Part shown: positions 56,808-64,000 of the stretch, one piece after another
Numbering within the stretch: the stretch's first letter is position 1
Layout of the letters: every line of letters starts with the position of its first letter
Assembly: GCF_030253575.1 (NCBI RefSeq)
Contig: NC_080559.1
Location: 11,525,501-11,589,500 of the forward strand
Origin: Rhododendron vialii
Lineage: Eukaryota; Streptophyta; Magnoliopsida; Ericales; Ericaceae
Length of the DNA: 64,000 nt
Reading direction: 5' to 3'
Notes under the pieces: generated by a model
What the model was told of the DNA's origin: nothing
Databases searched by the model: none
The model's input: only the letters and a program-made list of their open reading frames with translations
Position numbers and translations under genes: made by a program

Positions 56808-57182
56808 CACTGGCAAAGGTATATAGGGGCCCGGGGTGACCCCAGCCCCTCCTGACATTTAAAATATTTTACTAATATTATTTGTAATATGGTTATTATT
56901 TATATTTTTAGTATAGCAATCTCTAAAATTATAAATAATTTTGATTTGGTCTAGCCAAAAATTAAAGTTATTTTACATTGTCAGGTAAAATTTTCTCAAA
57001 TTCTTTTATAGATGTAAATAATCACACATTGCGTTGCAATTGTCGACAATAATGCAAAAGATATTACATCCGATCGATATATTAATGTACCACAAAGGTA
57101 CACCATACATTGAGTCCATTTTGGAATGAAATATTTCTTTTATGTCGGCCCTTCTTGGACCAAAGTTTTGGCTCTGCTACTG
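56808..57182. mobile_element. Non-autonomous hAT element
   Basis: Exact flanks AGTAGAAA (56800-56807 and 57183-57190). The ends are CACTGGCAAAG and, inverted, CAGTAGCAGAGCCAAAAC. The GGGGCCC..AGCCCCTCC region next to the left end is the usual subterminal block of this family. 375 bp. Confidence 0.85.
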
Positions 57183-57563
57183 AGTAGAAACATATGTTGC
57201 TCTTGCTTCTTAGTTCTTGTGTCTTAGGGTAGCCCATTCGTTTTTATTCTAAGCCTTAATCCTCGGCCCCTACACCAGTCCCGCGGAACTGCCATAACCC
57301 CAATATGAACTGTTGTGCATTGCCTGCGGTTTTCTAAATCACTCCACCACCACACATTGATTTGGAGTTTATGCACTTGATCTTGAACCTCACATCAATG
57401 TTTGATCGATGGTACTGAAGAGGCTGGGCCACAGAATAATTTTCCCTACCAAAGAGTCTGTCAAATGGTTATGCCTTATCTTATGTTATAGTACATGAAA
57501 AGACTTCAATATTACTTAGTGTTACTGTACATGAAAAGACTTCAATACTTATCGCAAGCCTTA

Positions 57564-57906
57564 GAGCATCTCCAATTCATGGCTTCAAATTGAAGATGTC
57601 AAATTTATTTTTTGAAAGTTTATGAGCATTTTGACATCTCCAATTTGACATCAAGCTCTCCCTCTCCGATCATTATGTGAACAACACAAACCTCAAACGG
57701 CTCATTTTTTAAAATCCAAACGGTCACTTTTTTAAAAATTGGCATGAGGTTTGGTTGTTGTCAAAATTGGCAAGCATACCCTTCCTTCAAATCCACGTTA
57801 GCTTTGGCATATGGGAAGACACCGCAATTGAATGGTGCATTGCTACCAAAAATTACCGTTACTTAGTAGTCCATGTCAGTTTTAGCATCTCCGGTTGGAG
57901 ATGCTC
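57564..57906. mobile_element. Tourist-type MITE
   Basis: TTA flanks both ends (57561-57563 and 57907-57909). Perfect 12-bp terminal repeats GAGCATCTCCAA and TTGGAGATGCTC. 343 bp, non-coding. All hallmarks of a PIF/Harbinger-mobilised MITE. Confidence 0.92.
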
Positions 57907-58096
57907 TTATATGCTACTGGTCACTATGAAATCCAAAACAATAAATACAAAGATTTCGCTCTAATAACACATCCAAACATCCGGCCGCTAGAGAACATAA
58001 TTTGTCGACCCGCCAATTGTGCTGATGGATTTTCGAGTTTAATTTGCACGTGTTAATTAATGGAGAGAATGATGATTTGTGCAGGAATCAAAACTT

Positions 58097-58909
58097 TTTT
58101 TTATTAATATTGTATACATCAACGGAGGTTAACGGTAGGGGTGTACACGGTCCGGATTGGTCCGGTTCTCTAGAAAACCAGTAACCAGACCATTTCAAAC
58201 GGTTCTTGGAAATTGAGAACCAGAACCTAACCAATATATGAATGGAACCGAACCAGAACCAAACCGCAAAATCGGTCCGGTTTTGGTTCGGTTCCGATTT
58301 CGATTTCGATTCCGATTCTGTCCAATTAGCATCCAAACCTATCACTGGTGTGTGAGAAAAAGAGACGCGAGATTGAAATTATAAAGACTAATCCGTTAAA
58401 TAAGGTTGCAAAGAATTGAAAGAATAGGAAGGTAATCTATTAGAATAGAAAAAGAAGAAAGAAAATAAAAACTTTCCTAACAAATGAGATTTCATCTCCA
58501 AATAAAGTAAGTTTAAAAAGAAAGAGATTAACCTACCAAATTACACACATATATTTATTTTATATAATTATATATATTAGTTTTAAACGGTCCGATCCGG
58601 TTCTAACCACGGTTCTTTAATTGAGAACCAGTAACCGAACCAAAATTAACAGTTCTTATTTTTTTGGAACCATAACCTGACCGCAGAACCACAGAACCAG
58701 ACCAAACAGGACGGTTCGGTCTGGATCGGACCGGTTTTACGGTTCGGATGGTTTTCTTGAACACCCCTAGTTAACGGAGAGTTAAATCATCGGTTAATCC
58801 ATTGTGAGTTTCAGAAGCTATCTATAATCCTAAACTACAAGCGCCTACGACGGGACTCGAATCCTGACCTTCTACAAAGGGAAACTAGAGGATGCCAACT
58901 GGGCTAGAG
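58097..58909 (-). mobile_element. tRNA-derived SINE split by a hAT element
   Basis: Exact 16-bp flanks GCAGGAATCAAAACTT (58081-58096 and 58910-58925). On the minus strand the head CTCTAGCCCAGTTGGCATCC carries box A and AGGATTCGAGTCCCG carries box B (about 58851-58865). The A tail is the T-run at 58097. Without the 634-bp hAT and its 8-bp duplication the SINE is about 170 bp, a normal size. Confidence 0.88.
58136..58769. mobile_element. Non-autonomous hAT element inside a SINE
   Basis: Exact flanks GTTAACGG (58128-58135 and 58770-58777). The ends are TAGGGGTGTACACGG and, inverted, TAGGGGTGTTCAAGA. The body is full of GGTTCGGT, CCGGTT and GAACC words near both ends and AT-rich in the middle. 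634 bp, no transposase. Confidence 0.93.
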
Positions 58910-58925
58910 GCAGGAATCAAAACTT

Positions 58926-60015
58926 GATCACCTTGCACCTACAAAATCAATTATCAGTCCGAGACACTCTCAGGCCAAGGATGTTCAGCTGGACCCTCGT
59001 TGGATAAGTTAAAAAACAAGCTTTATAGGAGTACTTTGGTTGAAAATTCAAATGGAGAGAATAAAAAAAAAAAGAACGAAAAGCTAGTTGGAATTACATA
59101 AAATATGAATTTAGCTCGAAATTACGATTAAATGGTAGGATAGGTAGAAATCAGGCCCATTCAAATCCAACTTTTTTTTTCTAGTATTTTTTTTTTGTTG
59201 GTATTTTTCACTTTTTCTAATTTTTTGTTTAGTTTTTTGTCATAATTTTTGGAATTAATTATTCATTTCGACGAGAGGAATCGAAAAGGTATAAATTATG
59301 GATTGAAATTGAAGAAAAAATCATATAAGATACACTTTAGACAAAAGATACCAGGAGTTTGGTAATTTCCGTCTTTGGTGCAATGTCCTTTATTTTGGCC
59401 GTAATTTTTTACTTTTAAAACTCCCCCAAGTCAAGATTAATGATTAATTCAAAAAATATAACATGAATTTAACAAAAATTCAGAAAAAAAGAACAAAATA
59501 GAGAAACGAAAAGGTACCAAAATGTTAGGGAGAAGGGGGCCTAAATATTGCCAAAATCAACATATATAGTACTAAAACTTTGGCTCCATCACGTAAAATA
59601 TCACCGTTTGATGATTCTTAACTCAAATATCACTCTCACTGCAAGTTTCACAAACCAACTGAGTTTAACATCCATAAAAAAGATGGTATTCGAATCGATA
59701 TATATGTTACCATGGAGTAATTGATCGTCGAACCGCCTGAAATGATGGTGTCGCCGCCTCTGCCTTCCATAAACGAATTCCCAAGATTCTATGACTGCTG
59801 CCAGAGCTCTTGAACAGTTGGTAATATGCAAAGACTAGACTAAGATGCAAGGATAAGTTCTGAAGAAATCTTACATGCATATGAAAGTTTTTTAAGTCAT
59901 TTTTTATTCAAGTTGTTGAGCGCGTGTGCGCAGCCTCTCGTTAATAGATTTAAGTACGTACCATGCAAATGAAATCCTCTGAAGTCATATATAGAACACT
60001 GGTATATATGTAGAT
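58926..60015. other. Intergenic, downstream of MIR530
   Basis: Includes a piece of the foldback family (TTCGACGAGAGGAATCGAAA, about 59268-59287). The minus-strand ORF 59601-59831 lies downstream of MIR530 and could be part of its primary transcript. No domain recognised. Confidence 0.35.
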
Positions 60016-60016
60016 A

Positions 60017-60079
60017 CACAGAGGGACTTAAAGCAAGCTTGCTTACCTTTAGCCAGAGCCCAGAACCAGTACTTCCTCA

Positions 60080-60110
<31 letters not shown>

Positions 60111-60308
60111 ATTTTGTCTGCACTGGCATCTGCACCTCGATCTCTATATCAACCATACACAGAGGGATATAAACCAAGCTTGCTTACCTTTAGCGATGCC
60201 CAGAAGCAGTACTTCCTCAAGAGAGAGAGGGAGAGAGAGAGAGAGAAACCAAGATGCCATTTGTCTGCACTGGCATCTGCACCTCTCTATATCAACCTAG
60301 CTAGGGTT
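60017..60308. repeat. Tandem duplication of the miR530 3' arm region
   Basis: Two units of 141-147 bp (about 60017-60157 and 60158-60304) share CACAGAGGGA, AAGCTTGCTTACCTTTAG, CAGTACTTCCTCAAGAGAGA, a (GA)n run and CTGCACTGGCATCTGCACCT. Length differs mainly in the GA run. The right unit contains the functional 3' arm of the miR530 hairpin and the left unit a second copy (60117-60137). Confidence 0.9.
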
Positions 60309-60404
60309 TGCATATCCCAGATTGAATTAGTTGGTGAGCATATATTATGAGAAAGACCGGCCTAGAGGGAGAAAGTAAGGTGCAGGTGCAAATGCAGATA
60401 AATG
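60256..60404 (-). ncRNA. MIR530: MIR530 microRNA precursor
   Basis: The minus strand at 60396-60376 reads TGCATTTGCACCTGCACC followed by TTA, the plant miR530 sequence as I remember it. About 90 bases further, 60284-60264 reads AGGTGCAGATGCC then AGTGCAGA, the expected 3p/star strand. The two arms pair over about 26 positions with three mismatches and one G:U, including 8 perfect pairs at the loop end, and the stem extends past the mature ends. Arm order, size and pairing fit a plant miRNA precursor with a 90-base loop. miR530 is reported to target zinc-knuckle/Plus3-type transcripts (from memory). The star arm is present twice; the proximal copy is used in this call. Confidence 0.9.
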
Positions 60405-60543
60405 AATGTCACCTTGAGCAGCAGCACTGCAAGCGCCATACACTCATTCATTGGTCCCCAGAAAACTACGATTCCAATCTTTGTAAGTTTAGTACTATAT
60501 GAGAGAGAGAAGGTGGGGTGGGGTTTGCAGGTTACAACTTTGC

Positions 60544-60555
60544 AGCATATATAAG
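60544..60555 (-). promoter_or_regulatory. Putative TATA box of MIR530
   Basis: On the minus strand GCTTATATATGC, about 150 bases before the mature miR530. A start near 60515 would give a primary transcript opening with the CT-rich strand of the (GA)n run at 60502-60511. This distance is usual for plant MIR genes, which have Pol II TATA promoters. Confidence 0.6.
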
Positions 60556-60711
60556 CCCCACCACAAGTTTATATCCAGATAAATCAGGAGCTGTTGTAGT
60601 GGTTTAATCGATTTTTTTTTTCCTCGGCGAAAAGATAGATTTTTATGAATTATTGAAACAAGTTGCAACGATGAAAACGAGCCAAAGAGTGATGGCTTCA
60701 CAATGAGGAAA

Positions 60712-60898
60712 TTAAAAGTGGTTAATCCACTTGCCTCGATGGGGCGTACCACCCTAAGGTCTCAGGGTCGATTCTTCACGGCAGCGATTTGTCCTTAGGG
60801 CTATCTCACCTCATGCAAACGCGTGAAAAGAACCGATGGGAGAGGTTGGAGATCGATTAGTCCTGCTTATCGGGACCCTTTTTATCATTAAAAAAAAA
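60712..60898 (+). mobile_element. tRNA-derived SINE
   Basis: The head AAGTGGTTAATCCACTTGCC with a box-A-like AGTGGTTAATCC is followed about 45 bp later by a box-B-like GGGTCGATTCTTC. It ends GATCGATTAGTCCTGC, TTATCGGGACCC and an A-run (60889-60898). It fits a SINE of a different family from the Au-like copies. No clear target duplication. Confidence 0.65.
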
Positions 60899-61535
60899 AT
60901 TCATCATTATTACTATAATCAAGTAATCATGGTAGGAGTTGTTGTGTAGTCAATGACATCAACAGGAAGAACTGTTTCTATTGGTTGGAAAAAGTAATTA
61001 AATCTTATTACTGTAGTTTTTCCGGCCTTTAAATCTAACTATTTGGATGCAAAAATTCGTGTGGAACCTACATATATATGAACGGCTGTATTTAGTGTTG
61101 GGTTAGAATTAGTGTTCTTAGTACTTTATTGGTAAAACTACACGTTTCTAACTGGTTGAACGACACGTCACTTCCTGATTGGGCAAACAAGCCTTCAATT
61201 ATTTGCAGGGACCTTTGCTTTCAATTTATTGAATTTGAAATATAGAGAAAATATTAAAATAATAGTTCAGTTGGTCTTGAAGATCAATCTCTCTCCCCTC
61301 AATAGTTCCTGAAACAATTATCTTTTTCGATCTTGTGTTTTATATTGTTTTTTACTTTCTTTAATTTTTCATGAGAATTAATCAATTCTAATCAACCTAA
61401 TTTTTACGATGAAAATGTACAGGACACTGTATACCTCTACACTTTATACTCGATGTCACTTTGCGGTCTTCATTTTCAATTTGGACGTTTCAACTCTTAC
61501 CGTAATTTTTTTTTTTACGAACAAGATCATTCCAG

Positions 61536-61540
<5 letters not shown>
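60899..61540. other. Intergenic, no feature seen
   Basis: AT-rich sequence upstream of the MIR530 promoter region. No gene recognised. Confidence 0.45.

Positions 61541-61587
<47 letters not shown>
61541..61587. repeat. (TA)n microsatellite
   Basis: About 23 TA units at the edge of the dispersed repeat that follows. Confidence 0.95.
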
Positions 61588-61588
<1 letters not shown>

Positions 61589-61589
61589 C

Positions 61590-61875
61590 ACAGTACAATA
61601 AAAATAGACATTACCGGTCTGGAAATATAGAAAAAATGACAAACAAAACAAAATAAACAAACAAACAAAACAAAACAAAAAGATCGAACAAAATAAAAAG
61701 AAAAGCTGTCTGGAACCAAGACTCCGAAGTTGGAGTCGGATCCGTCGATCACACTGGGGTTGAAGTGGCCAAGTCTGGAGTGACCGAGTATGGACACAGA
61801 GCAAACTCTCCTGGATGACTCGATGCAGATGCCGCCACCGCCGTCACTAAACTGGTTCCAAGAAACCAGATCTAG
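61590..61875 (-). repeat. Dispersed repeat, copy B
   Basis: Inverted relative of 16258-16560 with the same ordered blocks: GGCATCTGCA, CATCCAGGAGAGT, TGCTCTGTGTCCATAC, TGATCGACGGATCCGACTCC, GTTTTGTTTTG and TTATTGTACTGTG. The purine-rich stretch 61915-62060 beyond it has no counterpart in copy A. The 181-codon ORF over it (61456-62001) runs through the (TA)n repeat and is not a credible protein. Confidence 0.6.
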
Positions 61876-62060
61876 AACTTTAGATTTGACTCTTGAGTCC
61901 AAAAATAATATGGAGAGTGGGAGATCGCAGCTCTTTAAGGAGGAGGAGGGAAGAAGATGGGGGAGATAAGAGGTGGAGGCTGCCTGAGTGGAGGGAAGCA
62001 AGGAGGGGGGAGGGCGGAGGGCGGCAGAAGAGGAAAAAGAAAGAAAAGGGGAAGAGGGCT

Positions 62061-63508
62061 TTCTCTCTCTTACAGTACTTTAGCTAGGTTAATTAGCTTT
62101 TAATGTCTCCCATGCCGTGAATAAAACCGTAACTGAGAAATGAAAATTTGTCGTGAGTTGTTACAGTTGACCGATAAAGGTATAATAGTCTTTGTAATTA
62201 AAATATCTCTTCAAATCATTCAAAAAAATTAATTAAATAAATGCTTTTTTTTTTTCTCTTACTCTTTTATAATTCCTACTTCACTCACCTTCAACGCCAC
62301 GAGAAAATGGTTGGTTGCTGTGGTTTTGGTTGCAGCTGATCACGGTTGATATGGGAAGAGGGGAGAGAGGTGGATGAAGTGTAACCTTGTTTGAATCAAA
62401 CCCGGCAAAAAATAAAAAATAAAAAATTATTTTCGAAAACTCATTATTTTCCTTCTCCTCTCTCTCTCCCTCTCCCTCTATCGTTTACAATCTGCTAGGG
62501 TTTTTCGCCGCCGGGGGGAGGCGCCCTCCTTCTCCTCCCCCCGGGCCCTCTTTATTTCCCTCTCCTCTCTTCTCTCTCCCTCTTCCCCTCCTCTTTTCTC
62601 CCCCCTTTCCCTTGTCTGATCTGTCTTTTTCAACGCGACTTTGAAACTGATGGTGGCGTTGGTTAAGGCAAATAGGTGTAGGGTTAGGTTTAGGTTCTTC
62701 GTGTGGGCCAAGCCCATGTGATTGTTTGGGATGTATTGTTTGGGATCTGGCCCTTAGGGTTAGCTCCACTCCAAACCTCCTCTTTATTAACCGCTTTTTT
62801 TGAATCGCATCAATGATTTAAACTGTTGATATGGTACATTTAGCAGTGAAAGAACATAAATGCGGGAAATCATCTTTATCGAACATCAATGATCTCGTGA
62901 ACAACGCGTATTAAATGCACTATAAACATACCTAGAAGCTTAATTAAGCTGATCATTTTATACACAAATATACGTACTGTTCTTTCACATACTTCTCGAT
63001 GTCCGATAAAATATTCTTTTGCCGATGTGTCCTTCAATGAAAAATATATGGAAAACAACAGTTTAAATTATTGATGCAATTCTCAAACTAAACCAAACCA
63101 AATCAAGTCAAGTCTTATATCTCAATCAATTGCAATCGGCTACATGAATCCTATTTTTTTATTGAGCTCTTCACATCGGGGCTCGAAAATAAGAGGTTTG
63201 GAGGAGCATAGAGGATTGTAGGGGGAGCTGATCCCGTTTTTGGAGAGCGTTGCTACAGGTACAGACGGTCATGCAATGCTCACTACGGTCCTGCATGAAA
63301 AATCCGATCCGTTCAATAATTTTTTTAAAAAAAACCGAGCGAGTATCATGAAAAATCAGTTCAAACCGAGTGGGTACATATCTTTAGCTTTTCTGGTTTT
63401 TGGACAGCCCATCCACCTCCTTTACCTCATGTTGAGGTTTGGTGGCCGCGTGGGTGGCGTTTGAACGGTGGCAGCACGTATCCACCATGTGATGCCAAGT
63501 GAGACGCA
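62061..63508. other. Intergenic, low-complexity and unassigned
   Basis: 62450-62640 is a pyrimidine-rich tract around CTAGGGTTTTTCGCCGCCGG, which resembles a gene or retroelement leader read on the minus strand, but no domain follows. 63290-63345 carries GATCCGTTCAATAATTTTTT and AAAACCGAGCGAG, distantly like the palindrome arm at 17615-17805. No gene recognised. Confidence 0.35.
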
Positions 63509-63572
63509 CGTGGGGGTTGAATTAATTGGACAGGTGGACCTGCGGGGGTTGAAGTAATTGGACAGGTGGACC
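63509..63572. repeat. 32-bp tandem duplication
   Basis: Two copies of GGGGGTTGAATTAATTGGAC / GGGGGTTGAAGTAATTGGAC followed by AGGTGGACCT, offset 32 bp. Confidence 0.85.
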
Positions 63573-64000
63573 TGTGGGAAACGGCCACGTCATAACTCCA
63601 CGATTGTTTGTCGTCATGATTCATGAAGATGACGTCTGAATCACGTGGGAAGGTGGCCCCCAACTGGTGTGTGCTTATGGACTATGGAGCTGTAAACAGC
63701 TGCAGGGTGGTACGTATGGTCACCACGTTCGTTTTTGAGATTTTTGGTTTCGATATTTTGGGTAACAAGTAGAGAGAAATAGACACAAAATTAAAAGTTA
63801 TAATTGACAAAAAATTTATAATCGTCCACGGGGAGATGATCCAAAATTGTAAATCCCAAAACGAACATGATCGGAAAATGATCTTTGTTTTCGTTTTTGA
63901 ATTTTTGCTTTGCGCTCGCACTCACGAATTGTAAATGCGTGAGAGATTTTTGAAGGACGCTTTCACGTTCACAGTCGCGCTTTCGCATCCATACGTATTG
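63573..64000. other. Intergenic, no feature seen
   Basis: Only short ORFs on the minus strand and no recognisable domain up to the window edge. Confidence 0.4.

Noticed and set aside
58797..58909. Possible tRNA gene on the minus strand
   Set aside because: Promoter boxes are good, but the unit has an A tail and a 16-bp target duplication, so it is a SINE.
59601..59831. 76-residue minus-strand ORF downstream of MIR530
   Set aside because: No domain or conserved motif. It may simply lie within the MIR530 primary transcript or be chance.
61456..62001. 181-residue ORF on the minus strand
   Set aside because: Runs through a (TA)n microsatellite and a TTTTG repeat. Only the short SRRVCSVSI region is shared with 16.3 kb, so it is repeat-derived.
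1..64000. An undescribed multi-gene system such as a biosynthetic or defence cluster
   Set aside because: Apart from ABCB1, the BUD20/ZNF593 gene and MIR530, no host coding potential was recognised. No group of adjacent related genes exists in the window.

Overview
This is a stretch of nuclear plant DNA, from a eudicot flowering plant. The evidence is spliced genes with GT-AG introns and one AT-AC intron, an ABCB1-type auxin transporter with dicot-like protein sequence, a plant-only microRNA (miR530), and a dense layer of plant transposons (hAT, Mutator-like, PIF/Harbinger and Stowaway elements, TRIMs, tRNA-derived SINEs). The species cannot be fixed from the sequence. No bacterial, organellar or viral block was seen.

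Layout. 1-24.5 kb is gene-poor: MITEs, two short LTR (TRIM) elements, several SINEs, two LINE 3' ends, a 382-bp perfect palindrome at 17.6-18.0 kb and two hAT elements. 25.0-33.8 kb (+) is a complete 10-exon ABCB1/PGP1 gene (1,348 residues). 36.8-38.3 kb is a Mutator-like foldback element with a 9-bp target duplication and a second insertion inside its left end. 39.0-41.6 kb is a decayed PIF/Harbinger element with its transposase (+) and MYB/trihelix-like partner (-) facing each other, both broken. 41.8-44.0 kb holds a GC-rich hAT element, an inverted-repeat element and a SINE. 44.8-51.0 kb (-) is a small 4-exon C2H2 zinc-finger gene of the BUD20/ZNF593 family. Its first intron has U12-type AT-AC signals and its last intron is 5.6 kb, swollen by a 1.4-kb foldback and nested hAT elements. 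51.2-58.9 kb is a transposon nest: an LTR retrotransposon with a hAT in its 5' LTR, three Tourist/hAT MITEs, and a SINE split by a hAT. 60.2-60.6 kb (-) is a MIR530 locus whose 3' arm has been duplicated. 61-64 kb is repeats and unassigned sequence.

Three host functions are therefore present: ABCB1 (auxin export at the plasma membrane), BUD20/ZNF593 (60S ribosome maturation and export) and MIR530 (post-transcriptional regulator). They are separate transcription units with no sign of working together. Most of the rest is transposon-derived. I saw no evidence of an unknown multi-gene system. The most unusual items are the U12 intron, the duplicated miR530 star arm, the perfect palindrome with a related single-arm copy 19 kb away, and several nested insertions that can be ordered from exact target-site duplications.
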